DNA from: Peribacillus huizhouensis
GTDB taxonomy: Bacteria > Bacillota > Bacilli > Bacillales > DSM-1321
Direction of reading: 5' to 3'
Length of the DNA stretch: 64,000 nucleotides
Assembly: GCF_014138605.1 (NCBI RefSeq)
Contig: NZ_JACJHX010000001.1
Location: forward strand, 62,001 to 126,000
The notes below the pieces were generated by a model. The model was not told where the DNA came from. It was given only the letters and a program-made list of their open reading frames with translations, and ran no database searches. The position numbers were made by a program, and so were the translations under genes. This document shows, in pieces, positions 37,174 to 48,100 of this stretch (position 1 is the stretch's first letter; every line of letters begins with the position of its first letter).

Positions 37174-37443
37174 TTATCGGCGTAGGCCTAATTTATTAAT
37201 TAATGTACGGTAGCGAGTAACATCTTTATTACGAAGGTAAGTAAGAAGATTACGACGTTTACCAACCATTTTAAGAAGACCGCGGCGTGAATGGTGGTCT
37301 TTTTTATGAGTGCGTAAGTGACCGTTCAAGTTATTGATTTCTTCAGTTAATACTGCAATCTGAACCTCTGGTGATCCAGTGTCAGTGTCGTGAGTGCGGT
37401 ACTCAGCGATAAGTTCGTTTTTACGTAATTGTGTAATTGCCAT
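37174..37443 (-). CDS. rpsO: 30S ribosomal protein S15
   Basis: An 89-residue ribosomal protein S15, the standard length. It starts [21 protein letters not shown] and has the rRNA-binding [22 protein letters not shown] segment. AGGAGG lies 8 bases before the ATG. It is encoded between ribF and pnp as in B. subtilis, with its own promoter and terminator. The 5' leader can form hairpins and may serve autoregulation by S15. Confidence 0.97.
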   Translation of the reverse strand: MAITQLRKNELIAEYRTHDTDTGSPEVQIAVLTEEINNLNGHLRTHKKDHHSRRGLLKMVGKRRNLLTYLRNKDVTRYRTLINKLGLRR

Positions 37444-37532
37444 TGTTATTTCCTCCTAAAGTTTCTGTAAAATCCCCAATTACTGAGCCAGCGTCGGAGA
37501 CTCGCTTAGCCAAGCAACGGTTATTTTCATAC
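37444..37532 (-). promoter_or_regulatory. Possible S15-binding leader of rpsO
   Basis: The leader of about 90 bases contains GCTTGGCTAAGC and GTCTCCGACGCTGGCTC-type stems directly upstream of the AGGAGG site. S15 represses its own mRNA through leader structures in related Geobacillus. I did not fold it, so this rests on position and visible pairing only. Confidence 0.4.
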
Positions 37533-37538
37533 TTAAAT

Positions 37539-37567
37539 ATCATACAACCTTTTTTTACAAAATGCAA
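37539..37567 (-). promoter_or_regulatory. Sigma-A promoter of rpsO
   Basis: On the minus strand, -35 TTGCAT (37562-37567) and -10 TATGAT (37539-37544) with a 17-base spacer, a near-consensus promoter that overlaps the end of ribF. Confidence 0.75.
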
Positions 37568-37570
37568 GTT

Positions 37571-38521
37571 CTATTCTTCTATATGCGCGAAATACTCGAT
37601 TGCATCCATTTTATCTATCTCAATCTGTTGAACTAATTGTTCTAGTCCATCAAACTTTTGCTCACTACGGAGCCTTTTATGCCATTCGACCGTGACCTCT
37701 TCTCCATATATAACTCGATCAAAGCCAAGCACATGGACTTCAACAGATGGATACTTAGGTCTCTCCTCATGGAAGGTTGGCTTATACCCTACATTGCAAA
37801 CACCATTAAACCACTTATGATCAATTTGAATTTTCACAGCGTACACACCTGTAGATGGGAATATGTATCGATCCTTAATGTCGATATTTGCAGTAGGAAA
37901 TCCAAGCTTCCTTCCACGTTTCTCACCGTGTATTACAGTACCACGGACAGAATACCATCTTCCTGTTAACTTATTAAAGTCAATAAAGTCTCCTTCTTGT
38001 AAAGTCTTTCTTAACTTTGTTGAACTAATTTTCTCATCTGCCATTGTTTGCTTTTCAACAACAGTTTGCGTAAATTGACCTTTTGAATGAACCGAAAGCG
38101 TGTCCATCGTTCCTTCGCCAAACCTACCATATGAGAAATCAAACCCTGCTACAACATGAATTGTACGAAGGTTGATTAAATAATCATCCACAAATTGTTG
38201 AGGTGTTAGCATTGCGAATTCTTTTGTAAAATGGATAACAAAAACATAATCGACACCAAGCTTTTCAATAATCTCTATCTTTTCTTGCAACGGTGTAATA
38301 TATTGGACCGATTGCTTGTCGTTACCGAGTACGGCAGATGGATGGGGGTCAAAGGTCATCACTGCTGATTTAGCATCCATCCTCATTGCTGCATCTTTTG
38401 CCGTCTGAATCACTTTCTGATGTCCAATATGTATGCCATCAAAAAATCCAAGCGCAATAACTATAGGTGGAAATTCTTCAGGATTAAATATTTGAGGATG
38501 TTCTATTGTAATTACTTTCAC
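37571..38521 (-). CDS. ribF: Bifunctional riboflavin kinase/FAD synthetase
   Basis: A 316-residue enzyme (RibC in B. subtilis). The FAD synthetase part (about residues 15-175) has ALGFFDGIHIGHQKVI and GFDFSYGRFGEG. The flavokinase domain (about 185-310) has GRKLGFPTANI and GVCNVGYKPTF. It makes FMN and FAD from riboflavin. The start is GTG with AGGAG 8 bases upstream. It follows truB after 30 bases and is probably co-transcribed. Confidence 0.95.
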   Translation of the reverse strand: MKVITIEHPQIFNPEEFPPIVIALGFFDGIHIGHQKVIQTAKDAAMRMDAKSAVMTFDPHPSAVLGNDKQSVQYITPLQEKIEIIEKLGVDYVFVIHFTKEFAMLTPQQFVDDYLINLRTIHVVAGFDFSYGRFGEGTMDTLSVHSKGQFTQTVVEKQTMADEKISSTKLRKTLQEGDFIDFNKLTGRWYSVRGTVIHGEKRGRKLGFPTANIDIKDRYIFPSTGVYAVKIQIDHKWFNGVCNVGYKPTFHEERPKYPSVEVHVLGFDRVIYGEEVTVEWHKRLRSEQKFDGLEQLVQQIEIDKMDAIEYFAHIEE

Positions 38522-38551
38522 GATTAAATCTCCTCTTTCTCCCGGTAAACC

Positions 38552-39475
38552 TCACAGTTCATCTATTACCAAAACTTTAACTGGTTTGATTACTTGATCT
38601 TTTACGGGATGCACTTGATAAATTGCTAAGGCTCTTCCATTTTCATTTATCATGACAAAAGGTTCACCTTTAGCATAAGCCAAATCATCCGGCTGCGTTA
38701 AAACCGCACCGTTTAGGATTTTCATTGCTACTTTATCATTAATCTGATATTTCGGCAAATGATAAAGACCACGTTCTAATGGCAGCAAAAATTCCTTTTC
38801 TTTTCCTTCTTCGAATAGGTTTTTCACTTCTTCAAGCGTTTTGCAATCATTTAATGTAAATCCTGCTGATTCGATTCGAATTAAACTAGACATATGCGCT
38901 GGGTATCCGAGGCGTTCTCCCATCATGACAGCAAGCGTTCGGATATAAGTCCCTTTACTGCACTTCACCTTAAATTTAAATGAAATGGTATCCCCCTCAA
39001 AAACTTCACGATCATCGAGTAATGTTAATTCATGAATGGTCACTTCTCTTGAAGGCCTTTCGACCTCAATCCCAGCTCTGGCATATTCATATAATTTCTT
39101 GCCATTCACCTTCACAGCAGAATACATCGGTGGTGTTTGGGTGATTAGACCCGTTAAAGATTGAAACACTTCTAGGATACGTTCTCTAGTAATTACATCA
39201 GAAATAATTACTTCGTCCAGTTTTTCACCACTGCTATCTTCAGTAGTCGTTGAATAACCGAGCGTAATTTCACCTTCATATGCTTTTCCAGCGTCTGTAA
39301 TATATTCAGCAATTTTCGTTGCCCTGCCGATACAAATAGGCAAGACACCTGTAACATCCGGGTCAAGAGTGCCAGTATGACCTACTTTCTTTGTTTTTAA
39401 GATTTTTCGAAGTTTAAAAACACAGTCATGCGAGGTCATTCCTTTTGGTTTTAATAAAGGCAAAATACCTTCCAT
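38552..39475 (-). CDS. truB: tRNA pseudouridine(55) synthase
   Basis: A 307-residue pseudouridine synthase. The catalytic Asp is in KVGHTGTLDPDVTGVLP near residues 32-48, and KVNGKKLYEYARAG lies in the middle. A C-terminal PUA-like region follows. The ATG at 39475 gives the family N-terminus (MEGILPLLKPKGMTSHDCV) and has AGAGG 8 bases before it; the GTG three codons earlier overlaps that site. It modifies U55 of the T loop in tRNAs. Confidence 0.94.
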   Translation of the reverse strand: MEGILPLLKPKGMTSHDCVFKLRKILKTKKVGHTGTLDPDVTGVLPICIGRATKIAEYITDAGKAYEGEITLGYSTTTEDSSGEKLDEVIISDVITRERILEVFQSLTGLITQTPPMYSAVKVNGKKLYEYARAGIEVERPSREVTIHELTLLDDREVFEGDTISFKFKVKCSKGTYIRTLAVMMGERLGYPAHMSSLIRIESAGFTLNDCKTLEEVKNLFEEGKEKEFLLPLERGLYHLPKYQINDKVAMKILNGAVLTQPDDLAYAKGEPFVMINENGRALAIYQVHPVKDQVIKPVKVLVIDEL

Positions 39476-39499
39476 TTTTGACACCTCTATTCATTTTGG

Positions 39500-39535
39500 T
39501 TGAAGGACATGGGGACGGGGCTTCACGACTTGTTA
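39500..39535. repeat. Degenerate GGACAAGGGGACGG-type element
   Basis: TTGAAGGACATGGGGACGG matches the left end of the complete element at 59354-59507, but no matching inverted end is seen nearby. It lies just upstream of truB. The remainder of the 39476-39823 gap contains two terminator hairpins and no gene. Confidence 0.5.
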
Positions 39536-39713
39536 ATACAGCCAAACTACTTAGCAAGGTATACTTATAGAATCGAGACAGCATCCGACATTCCAGCACC
39601 ACACCGCCAATATTTATGATTAGGCGAGTGTAAAGTGCTTAATGATATATCCCTCATGATAAATGGTGGCGTGTTAACGCCATATTCATTTTGTATTCTC
39701 TTAATTTTTGGCA

Positions 39714-39741
39714 GAAAAAAAGATAGACGAATTGTCTACCT
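39714..39741 (-). terminator. Terminator downstream of rbfA
   Basis: Stem AGGTAGAC-AATTC... with GTCTATCT followed by seven T residues on the minus strand. It is the second of two terminator-like structures after rbfA. Confidence 0.8.
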
Positions 39742-39754
39742 GTTTTTAAAAAGA

Positions 39755-39818
39755 AAAAAATGATGAATGTGGATGCCCCAAAAAGGTCTAACCTTTACGT
39801 TATGGGGCACCCTCATTC
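39755..39818 (-). terminator. Terminator-like compact copy of the palindromic element
   Basis: A long stem (39765-39818): GAATGAGGGTGCCCC with GGGGCATCCACATTC, plus inner AAAGGT/ACCTTT. TTTTTTT follows on the minus strand. The GAGGGTG-CCATAA...GGTTAGACC wording is that of the palindromic family at 49740-49856. It begins 5 bases after the rbfA stop, so it probably ends the nusA-infB-rbfA transcript. Confidence 0.75.
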
Positions 39819-39823
39819 GGTTG

Positions 39824-40189
39824 TTATTCTTCGTCTTTATTAGCAGGCTTTTCTGAATGAATCTGAGTAATAAGTGATTCGATTCGATTTCCATAAGCAA
39901 CCGATTCATCAAATTCAAAAGAAATTTCTGGAGTTTTCCTCAAGCGGATTCTCTGGCCTATTTCTGAACGGATGAAACCTGTTGCTTTTGAAAGACCCTT
40001 TAACGTATTTTCTTTTTGCTCTTCATCGCCAAGTACTGAGATATAGACAGTTGCTTGTTGAAGATCACCCGTAACAGCAACATCTGTTACCGTAACAAAA
40101 CCAATCCGAGGGTCTTTTATTTTACGACCGATAATTTCACTTAACTCTTTCTTCATTTGCTCGCCGACACGATTCGCACGAAGGCTCAT
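39824..40189 (-). CDS. rbfA: Ribosome-binding factor A
   Basis: A 121-residue KH-like 30S maturation factor. It starts [21 protein letters not shown] and has [21 protein letters not shown] and the terminal YGNRIESLI segment. GAGGTG lies before the ATG. It is the last gene of the rimP-nusA-ylxR-ylxQ-infB-ylxP-rbfA operon. It helps process 16S rRNA in late 30S assembly. Confidence 0.95.
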   Translation of the reverse strand: MSLRANRVGEQMKKELSEIIGRKIKDPRIGFVTVTDVAVTGDLQQATVYISVLGDEEQKENTLKGLSKATGFIRSEIGQRIRLRKTPEISFEFDESVAYGNRIESLITQIHSEKPANKDEE

Positions 40190-40209
40190 TTACATCACCT
40201 CGCTTTTAC

Positions 40210-40491
40210 CTATAGCCATTCAATATCTGTTAGTGTTCGTTCTAATTCCGGAAAGGAATCTAGAAATTGCAGGGCATTCTGTATTTCTCTCTCAGTTGCT
40301 TTCCGAGAAGAGGTCACCGCTACGATGGCAATTTGTGTTCTTTGCCACGTATCTTGGAAACCTACTTCGCTTACAGAAATATTGAATTTCTGCTTTAGCC
40401 TTGTCAGCACTCTTTGTAAGACAGCCCTTTTATCCTTCAAAGAATGAGCGTCGTATATGATGCATTCACAAACGACAGAACTGATTATCAT
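40210..40491 (-). CDS. ylxP: DUF503 family protein YlxP
   Basis: A 93-residue protein of the DUF503 family with the typical [21 protein letters not shown] start and [20 protein letters not shown]. It overlaps the end of infB by 4 bases and lies 20 bases before rbfA, the standard position in Firmicutes. It has been linked with ribosome assembly by context; the mechanism is not clear. Confidence 0.9.
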   Translation of the reverse strand: MIISSVVCECIIYDAHSLKDKRAVLQRVLTRLKQKFNISVSEVGFQDTWQRTQIAIVAVTSSRKATEREIQNALQFLDSFPELERTLTDIEWL

Positions 40492-42659
40492 TTTCGCTCT
40501 ATTTCTTGCATCACGTAAGCTTCAATGATATCTCCCTCTTTAAGGTCATTAAAGTTCTTAATCGTGATTCCACATTCATAGTTTTGTGCAACTTCTTTAA
40601 CATCATCTTTAAATCGTTTTAATGTATCTAATTCGCCTTCAAAGACAACAATACCTTGTCTAATTAGACGTACGCTGCTGTCTCGGGTAATTTTCCCATC
40701 CGTTACATAGGAACCAGCAATTGTACCAATTTTAGAAACTTTGAATGTTGTACGTACTTCTGCTTGACCAATCACTTTTTCTTCAAATTCAGGATCAAGC
40801 ATTCCTTTCATCGCTGCTTCGATTTCTTCGATCGCTTTGTAAATAATACGGTGAAGACGAATATCAACATTCTCTGTTTCTGCTGCTCGCTTAGCATTCG
40901 CATCAGGGCGAACATTGAATCCAATGACAATCGCATTAGAGGCAGAGGCAAGAATAATATCAGACTCTGAAATTGCACCTACACCAGAGTGAATGATTTT
41001 CACTTTAGCGCCTTCTACTTCAATTTTTTGAAGTGATGCCGCAACTGCTTCTGCCGATCCTTGAACATCAGCTTTCAAAACGATATTCAGTTCTTTTATT
41101 TCTCCTTGTTTCATTTGCTCAAACAAGTTATCAAGTGTAACAACAGATTTTTCATTACGTGATGAAGCCAATTGTCTTTGAGCACGTGTTTCCCCAACTT
41201 GACGGGCTGTTTTTTCATCTTCAAAAACGATAAAACGATCCCCTGCATCCGGAACCTCATTCAAACCTGTGATTTCGACTGGTGTTGATGGACCAGCTTC
41301 TTTCACGCGGCGACCAAGATCGTTAACCATTGCGCGTACACGTCCGAATGAATTACCAACTACAATCGGATCTCCAATTTTAAGAGTACCGTTTTGAACG
41401 AGCAACGTAGCAACTGTTCCACGGCCTTTATCCAGACGAGATTCAATTACCGTACCAACTGCTCTACGTTTTGGATTTGCTTTATATTCTTCTACTTCAC
41501 TAACAAGCAAGACCATTTCAAGTAAACTGTCAATTCCTTCACCTTGTTTAGCAGAAATTGGAACAAAAATCGTATCCCCGCCCCACGCCTCAGAAACAAG
41601 ACCGTGTTCTGTTAATTCCTGCATGACCCGATCAGGATTAGCAGATTCTTTATCCATCTTATTCACGGCAACGATAATTGGCACCTCTGCTGCTTTAGCA
41701 TGGTTAATTGCCTCAACCGTTTGTGGCATTACGCCATCATCAGCAGCTACAACTAGAATGGTAATATCGGTAACTTGCGCACCACGCGCACGCATTGTAG
41801 TGAACGCAGCATGCCCAGGTGTATCTAAGAACGTAATCTTCTTACCACTAACTTCAACTTGATATGCACCGATATGCTGTGTAATTCCACCAGCTTCTCC
41901 CTCTGTTACTTTTGTGTTACGAATTGAGTCTAGTAGTGTCGTTTTCCCATGGTCAACATGTCCCATAATCGTAACAACTGATGGACGTTCAATCGTATTT
42001 TCTGGATCATCTTCAGTAACAAGTGATTCAAGATCTGTTAAATCAACTAAGATTTCTTCTTCTACCTCAACACCATATTCACCAGCAATCAATTCAATTG
42101 CATCTTTGTCTAATGTTTGGTTGATGGTAGCCATTACACCAAGCATAAATAGCTTTTTGATAATTTCCGATGGCTCACGGTGTAATTTTTTAGCAAGTTC
42201 TTGTACAGTTAATGATTCAACAAACGTAATTTTAGCAGGTAGCTCACGTTCTTTTCTCTTTTGAACCGGAGCTTGTGTTTGAGTTTGGGTTCTGCCTTTA
42301 TTGTTTTTATTACGATTATTGAAATTACTTTTACCTCTATTGGAGTTGTTTTTTTGTCCGCCTTGAGGGGTAGTTTTGCCTGCAACCGGCTTAACAGGTG
42401 GTTTTTTCTTCACCTTTTCCTTATTAACCGTATTGCTTTTCTCATTTGCTTCTTCTTCATATTTTTCCACAGTAGTAGAAGTAGTATTCGACTGCTGTGT
42501 TTTTGGTTTTATTGAATGATTTAATTTATCAATCGTAGAATCGTCTAATGTTGTCATATGGTTGGATACCTCTATATTCATTTCTTTGAGTTTATTAATT
42601 ACATCCTTGCTTGAAACGTTCTTTTGTTTTGCATATTCATGTACACGTATTTTAGTCAT
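40488..42659 (-). CDS. infB: Translation initiation factor IF-2
   Basis: A 723-residue GTPase. The N-terminal IF2N domain ([20 protein letters not shown]) is followed by a charged Lys/Asn/Gln-rich linker to about residue 150 and a second IF2N motif. The G domain has G1 GHVDHGKTT at about 231-239, DTPGHAAF and NKMD. Domains II-IV and the fMet-tRNA-binding C-terminal barrel complete it. The ATG at 42659 is set by GGGGGTG 5 bases upstream; the 20 extra codons before it are rejected. It delivers initiator tRNA to the 30S subunit. Confidence 0.96.
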   Translation of the reverse strand: MTKIRVHEYAKQKNVSSKDVINKLKEMNIEVSNHMTTLDDSTIDKLNHSIKPKTQQSNTTSTTVEKYEEEANEKSNTVNKEKVKKKPPVKPVAGKTTPQGGQKNNSNRGKSNFNNRNKNNKGRTQTQTQAPVQKRKERELPAKITFVESLTVQELAKKLHREPSEIIKKLFMLGVMATINQTLDKDAIELIAGEYGVEVEEEILVDLTDLESLVTEDDPENTIERPSVVTIMGHVDHGKTTLLDSIRNTKVTEGEAGGITQHIGAYQVEVSGKKITFLDTPGHAAFTTMRARGAQVTDITILVVAADDGVMPQTVEAINHAKAAEVPIIVAVNKMDKESANPDRVMQELTEHGLVSEAWGGDTIFVPISAKQGEGIDSLLEMVLLVSEVEEYKANPKRRAVGTVIESRLDKGRGTVATLLVQNGTLKIGDPIVVGNSFGRVRAMVNDLGRRVKEAGPSTPVEITGLNEVPDAGDRFIVFEDEKTARQVGETRAQRQLASSRNEKSVVTLDNLFEQMKQGEIKELNIVLKADVQGSAEAVAASLQKIEVEGAKVKIIHSGVGAISESDIILASASNAIVIGFNVRPDANAKRAAETENVDIRLHRIIYKAIEEIEAAMKGMLDPEFEEKVIGQAEVRTTFKVSKIGTIAGSYVTDGKITRDSSVRLIRQGIVVFEGELDTLKRFKDDVKEVAQNYECGITIKNFNDLKEGDIIEAYVMQEIERK

Positions 42660-42678
42660 ACGTTCACCCCCGTAAAAT

Positions 42679-42978
42679 TTAATCGAGCAACGTTTGGAGT
42701 TTTCTTGCAAAACCTTCATCTAAGACAGCGACAGTAACCCGCGCATCTTTTCCTATCGCTTGACCGAGCAAAAATCGATTTTCGACTTTTTTTATAGGAA
42801 CCTGATAATACAAGCATTTATCAGTAATTTTTTTTTCTGTATTGGGAGAAGCATCGCAAGCCAAGATGACTAGTTTTGCTTTACCACTTCTCACTTCTTT
42901 TACAACTAATTCTTCTCCTGAAATTAGTTTACGCGCTCGATTTGCTAAACCTAGTAGAGACATCCATTGTTGTATCAT
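42679..42978 (-). CDS. ylxQ: L7Ae-family RNA-binding protein YlxQ
   Basis: A 99-residue L7Ae/L30e-fold protein with [16 protein letters not shown] at the start and [17 protein letters not shown] in the middle, as in B. subtilis YlxQ, which binds kink-turn RNA folds. Its ATG overlaps the ylxR stop (ATGA). It lies between ylxR and infB. Confidence 0.92.
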   Translation of the reverse strand: MIQQWMSLLGLANRARKLISGEELVVKEVRSGKAKLVILACDASPNTEKKITDKCLYYQVPIKKVENRFLLGQAIGKDARVTVAVLDEGFARKLQTLLD

Positions 42979-43250
42979 CTTGTAGAAGTATTCTCCTTAT
43001 CCACTAATTCAAGTAGCTGTTCATAAATGGAAGGATCGATTGCCGCATTTAGTTGGTTGGCCAAGATATTTTTCTTCTTGGCTAGCATAATCGTTTCTTT
43101 ATCCAAAGTTAAATAAGCACCACGCCCTGCTTTTTTTCCTGTAGGGTCAATGCTCACTTCTCCTTCTTTTGATCGAACGATTCGCATCAACTCTTTTTTC
43201 GGCTTCATTTCACCAGTTGCAACACATTTGCGCATTGGTATTTTTTTCAT
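42975..43250 (-). CDS. ylxR: YlxR RNA-binding protein (RNase P modulator RnpM)
   Basis: A 91-residue protein of the YlxR family. It has [20 protein letters not shown] at the start and the conserved GRGAYL motif near residue 42. In B. subtilis it interacts with RNase P and has been named RnpM. It lies just after nusA and overlaps ylxQ by 4 bases. The extended C-terminus is variable. Confidence 0.92.
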   Translation of the reverse strand: MKKIPMRKCVATGEMKPKKELMRIVRSKEGEVSIDPTGKKAGRGAYLTLDKETIMLAKKKNILANQLNAAIDPSIYEQLLELVDKENTSTR

Positions 43251-43267
43251 AATCGATCACCTCTATC

Positions 43268-44392
43268 TTATTCGTCATCTTCGACAAATTCATCTTCATT
43301 AACGTAGCTGTCTCTACTTAATAAAAACTCTTGCTCCTCCACAGGATAGATTCCTGCTTCACGAGCTTCTGTTTCACTTTTAATATCAATTTTCCAACCA
43401 GTCAATTTTGCTGCTAATCGTGCATTTTGTCCTCGTTTCCCAATTGCAAGTGAGAGCTGGTAATCAGGTACAATAACCGTTGTTGCTTTTTCTGCTTCTT
43501 CAACGATTACTTCTAGCACCTTTGAAGGGCTAAGTGCGTTAGCGACAAATACGACCGGATCTTCTGACCAATTAACGATATCGATTTTTTCGCCTTTAAG
43601 CTCGTTAACAATCGCTTGAACCCGTTGTCCTTTTTGACCCACACATGAGCCAACCGGATCAACCTCTTCATTATCAGAATGAACGGATATTTTAGAGCGA
43701 TCGCCCGCTTCACGCGCAACCGATTTGATTTCTACTGTTCCATCAAAAATCTCTGGAACTTCAATTTCAAATAAACGCTTTAATAGACCAGGATGTGTGC
43801 GTGAGACGAAAATTTGCGGACCTTTTGATGTTTTTTCAACTTTTGTGATAAATACTTTAATTCGATCATGTGGTTTATAATGCTCATTTGGCATTTGTTC
43901 ACTAATAGGAAGTAATGCTTCAATTTTTCCTAGACTAACATAAATAAACCGAGAATCATGACGTTGAACAATTCCGGTCATAATGTCTTCTTCACGGTCA
44001 ATGAATTCTGAATAAATGATACCGCGTTCTGCTTCACGTACTCGTTGTGTGACGACTTGCTTAGCAGTTTGTGCTGCAATCCTTCCAAAATCCTTCGGTG
44101 TAACTTCTAGCTCCACAACATCTTCGAGTTGATAGCTAGGATTAATTTGTTTTGCTTCTTCCAAAGAAATTTCAAGTCGTGCATCGAACACCTGATCCAC
44201 AACATCTTTTCTGGCAAATACTCTCATTGAACCTTTTTCAAAATTTAAATCAATACGAACATTTTGCGCCTGATTAAAATTTCGACGGTAAGCTGAGATC
44301 AATGCTGCCTCGATGGCATCAATCAGAACTTCCTTTGAAATACCTTTATCTTTTTCTAAAACATTGAGAGCATCCAATAACTCACTGCTCAT
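43268..44392 (-). CDS. nusA: Transcription termination/antitermination factor NusA
   Basis: A 374-residue NusA, the short Firmicutes form. An N-terminal RNA-polymerase-binding domain (about 1-125) is followed by an S1 domain (about 132-200, [17 protein letters not shown]) and two KH domains (about 205-345, with [17 protein letters not shown] and [17 protein letters not shown]). It lacks the acidic repeats of the E. coli protein but ends in an acidic tail. GGGGG lies before the ATG. It controls pausing and termination. Confidence 0.96.
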   Translation of the reverse strand: MSSELLDALNVLEKDKGISKEVLIDAIEAALISAYRRNFNQAQNVRIDLNFEKGSMRVFARKDVVDQVFDARLEISLEEAKQINPSYQLEDVVELEVTPKDFGRIAAQTAKQVVTQRVREAERGIIYSEFIDREEDIMTGIVQRHDSRFIYVSLGKIEALLPISEQMPNEHYKPHDRIKVFITKVEKTSKGPQIFVSRTHPGLLKRLFEIEVPEIFDGTVEIKSVAREAGDRSKISVHSDNEEVDPVGSCVGQKGQRVQAIVNELKGEKIDIVNWSEDPVVFVANALSPSKVLEVIVEEAEKATTVIVPDYQLSLAIGKRGQNARLAAKLTGWKIDIKSETEAREAGIYPVEEQEFLLSRDSYVNEDEFVEDDE

Positions 44393-44414
44393 GGTTGTTC
44401 CCCCTTAATATTTT

Positions 44415-44888
44415 TTAAGAAAATGTAACGGCTAGTCTTGCTTTAGCAACCTTCTCAAAAGGGATTACTACCGTTTTCTTTCTAGTTTTAATTTTCACTT
44501 CTATCACTACTTCTTGTCCATCAAAGCTTTTCAAGATACCTTCAAATTCTTTTTCATCCAAAATTGGTTCATATGTTTTTATGTAAACATTTTTCCCAAG
44601 TGCTTTATGAAAATCCTTCTCTTTTTTCAAAGGCCTCTCTGCTCCAGGTGACGATACTTCAAGGAAATAGTTTTGCGGAATTGGATCTGTTTCGTCCAGC
44701 TTTTCGCCTAATTTTTCACTTACTGTGCCACAGTCTTCAATGTCTACACCAGTTTCTTTGTCAATATAGACACGAAGGAACCAACTTTTACCTTCTTTGA
44801 CATACTCGACTTCTACCAATTCAAGTGCCAATTCATCTAAAATTGGAATCACAAGTTCCTCTACGGTTTCCGTTACTTTTTTACTCAT
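44415..44888 (-). CDS. rimP: Ribosome maturation factor RimP
   Basis: A 157-residue protein. The N-terminal domain has [24 protein letters not shown], and a C-terminal SH3-like domain follows ([16 protein letters not shown] then [16 protein letters not shown]). The ATG at 44888 with GGAGG upstream is preferred; 10 extra codons to 44918 are not supported. It is first in the nusA-infB operon and matures the 30S subunit. The upstream gap (44889-45196) holds one hairpin and no gene. Confidence 0.93.
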   Translation of the reverse strand: MSKKVTETVEELVIPILDELALELVEVEYVKEGKSWFLRVYIDKETGVDIEDCGTVSEKLGEKLDETDPIPQNYFLEVSSPGAERPLKKEKDFHKALGKNVYIKTYEPILDEKEFEGILKSFDGQEVVIEVKIKTRKKTVVIPFEKVAKARLAVTFS

Positions 44889-44959
44889 TCGTTTCCTCCA
44901 TACATGGTCCGTATACATATCTTTGTAATGGATTCAAAAATTTAGTCAATTACAACACG

Positions 44960-44983
44960 AAAGAGTGGGTTTCCCCACTCTTT
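44960..44983. terminator. Hairpin between polC and rimP
   Basis: The perfect 10-base stem AAAGAGTGGG-TTTC-CCCACTCTTT is followed on the minus strand by CGTGTTG, a poor T run. It may end polC or lie in the rimP leader. Confidence 0.6.
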
Positions 44984-45196
44984 CCATTGGTTCTGCTTAG
45001 TATTTCCAATAAAAATATACCATAGTCAAGGGATTTTTGCAAATAAAGTACAACCTTTGTTCGTTTAATTCCCTGATACTATAAGGTTTAGCGAATATAA
45101 TGCTTCATTTATCTCTATTATTGAACATTTTTTTGAAACAGAGTATTAAATACTCCATCACCTAGCAAAATCATTTGCAACAACAAAGTATGGTTA

Positions 45197-48100
45197 TCAG
45201 AACAGAGAGAGTTGGTTTTGGTCAGGCAATGATTCTAAGCAGCCTTGCTTATCCAAGTACTCTAGAATGGTTTTTGAAACCTTTCCACGCTGTTGCAGAT
45301 CCTCTTTAGAAAGAAATTCTCCAACTTCACGGGCACGAACTATATTAATTGCTGCATTCGTTCCAAGTCCAGGAATGGAATTGAATGGCGGAATTAGTGA
45401 TTTCCCTTCAATAAGGAACTCATCTGCACTTGATTTATACAAATCAACTTTACTGAACGAAAAGCCCCGTTCACACATTTCAAGTGCTAATTCTAGTACT
45501 GTCAGCGTATTTTTTTCCTTGGTTGAAGCATCAAGCCCTTTCGCATTTATTTCTTCTACTTTTGAACGAATGGCTTGTGAACCTCTTGTCATAGCCTCGA
45601 TTTCAAAATCTTCGGCTCTAACAGTGAAATAGGCTGCATAATACAATAATGGCAAATGTACTTTGAAATAAGCGATTCGCACTGCCATTAATACATATGC
45701 AGCTGCGTGAGCTTTCGGGAACATATATTTTATTTTTTTACAAGAATCAATATACCATTCAGGAACTTCATTTTCCCTCATGCTTGCTTCGAATTCTTCA
45801 GTGAGTCCTTTCCCTTTACGAACAGATTCCATAATTTTAAATGCAAGGGAAGGTTCTAGACCTTGATAAATTAAATACACCATAATATCATCCCGGCAGC
45901 CAATAACTTCACTTAGTGTACAAATTCGGTTATGAATCAGCTCTTGTGCATTTCCAAGCCATACATCGGTACCATGTGATAATCCAGAAATCTGAACGAG
46001 TTCTGAGAATGTCGTTGGTTTTGTATCTTCAAGCATTTGACGGACAAATCGGGTTCCGAATTCCGGAATGCCAAGCGTTCCTGTTTTACACATAATCTGG
46101 TCTTCAGTAACCCCAAGCGACTCTGTTCCACTGAATATTTTCATTACTTCAGGATCATCAGTTGGTACTGTTTTTGGATCAATTCCGCTCAAATCTTGCA
46201 GCATTCTTATTACTGTAGGATCATCATGTCCAAGAATATCAAGTTTAAGAATATTATCATGAATAGAATGAAAATCAAAGTGAGTCGTTTTCCATTCAGA
46301 ATTACGGTCATCCGCTGGAAATTGGATAGGTGTAAAGTCGTAAATATCCATATAATTTGGTACTACGATAATCCCTCCTGGATGCTGCCCACTCGTTCTT
46401 TTTACGCCCGTACATCCAGCAACAAGACGATCGGTTTCGGCACCGCGCATATGAAGATTGTTATCTGAAGAATATCCTTTTACATAGCCGTATGCGGTCT
46501 TTTCAGCAACCGTACCAATGGTCCCAGCACGAAAAACATAATCTTCTCCAAATAATACCTTTGTATAGTTATGAGCATTCGGTTGGTATTCACCGGAAAA
46601 GTTCAAATCGATATCGGGTACCTTATCTCCATTAAATCCTAGAAAGGTTTCAAACGGGATATCTTGGCCGTCTTTTTTATAACTTGTACCACAGTCTGGA
46701 CAGTCTTTATCCGGTAAGTCAAATCCAGAACTTACTGAACCATCATTGAAAAACTCGGATTTTTTACAGTTTGGACAAACATAATGTGGTGGAAGTGGAT
46801 TGACCTCGGTAATTTCCGTCATTGTTGCAACTAACGATGAACCAACGGATCCCCGTGAACCAACGAGATAGCCATCATCAAGAGATTTTTTTACGAGCTT
46901 ATGAGAAATTAAGTAAATTACAGCAAAACCATGGCCGATGATACTTGTTAATTCTTTTTCAAGCCGCGCTTTTACGATTTCAGGAAGTTCATCGCCGTAG
47001 ATACTTCGTGCCATACTATAGCTCATTTCTCGCATCTCATCATCTGCACCTTCAATTTTCGGTGTATACAGATCATCTTTAATCGGCTTAATATCGTCAA
47101 TCATGTCTGCAATCTTATTCGTGTTTTCAACAACAATTTTCTGAGCTTGATCTTTACCTAGAAACTCAAAGTTCTTCAACATTTCATCCGTCGTTCGGAA
47201 ATGAACATCCGGCAATTTGTGACGATTTAGCGGATTGGCGCCACCTTGTGAGTTTACTAATATTTTGCGATAGATTTTATCATTCGGCTCAAGATAATGA
47301 ACATTACCTGTTGCAACAACGGGTTTATCTAACTTTTCCCCAAGTTTCACAATATTAGTAAGAATTCCTTCCAACGATTTTTCATCGCGAATATATTCCA
47401 TTTCAATCATATGTTGATAAACATCTTTAGGATGAACCTCGAGATAATCGTAGAATTCGGCAATCTCGGTAACTTCGTCGAATCCCTTCTGCATCATCCC
47501 CTCAAACACTTCACCTTTATCACATCCGGAACCAATCAAAATTCCTTCACGAAACTTTTTCAGCTTTGATCGTGGAATCCGAGGCACTCGATAAAAATAA
47601 TCGATATGTGATAGAGACACAAGCTTAAACAAATTCTTCAATCCCTCTTGGGTCTGGGCGATGAGTGTGCAGTGATAAGGTCTTGAACGTTGAAATGCAT
47701 TTCCTGCACCCATATGCTCATTAAATTGGTCATGATAAAGGATTTCTTTTTCCGTTGCATCTTTTAGCATTTTTAATAGTAAATATCCTGTCGCTTCAGC
47801 ATCATAAATGGCCCTATGATGTTGGGTCAGTTCAATATCGAACTTTTTAGCTAACGTATTCAAACGATGATTTTTGAATTCAGGATATAGAAAGCGACCT
47901 AATTCTAATGTATCTATGACAGGATTTGTAGCTTTTGGATGCCCAATCTTTTTATAACCGACATTTAAAAATCCCATATCAAAGCTTGCATTATGAGCAA
48001 CTAAAATAGCATCTTCGGTCCAATTTCGAAAGTTCTCAAGTACTTCGGATACTTCCGGAGCATTTTCTACTAAGTCATCCGTAATACCAGTCAAATCAAT

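Noticed and set aside
39736-39918. 60-codon frame overlapping the end of rbfA
   Set aside because: Out-of-frame shadow running into the terminator region.
46037-46468. 143-codon plus-strand frame inside polC
   Set aside because: Antisense shadow of a highly conserved coding region.
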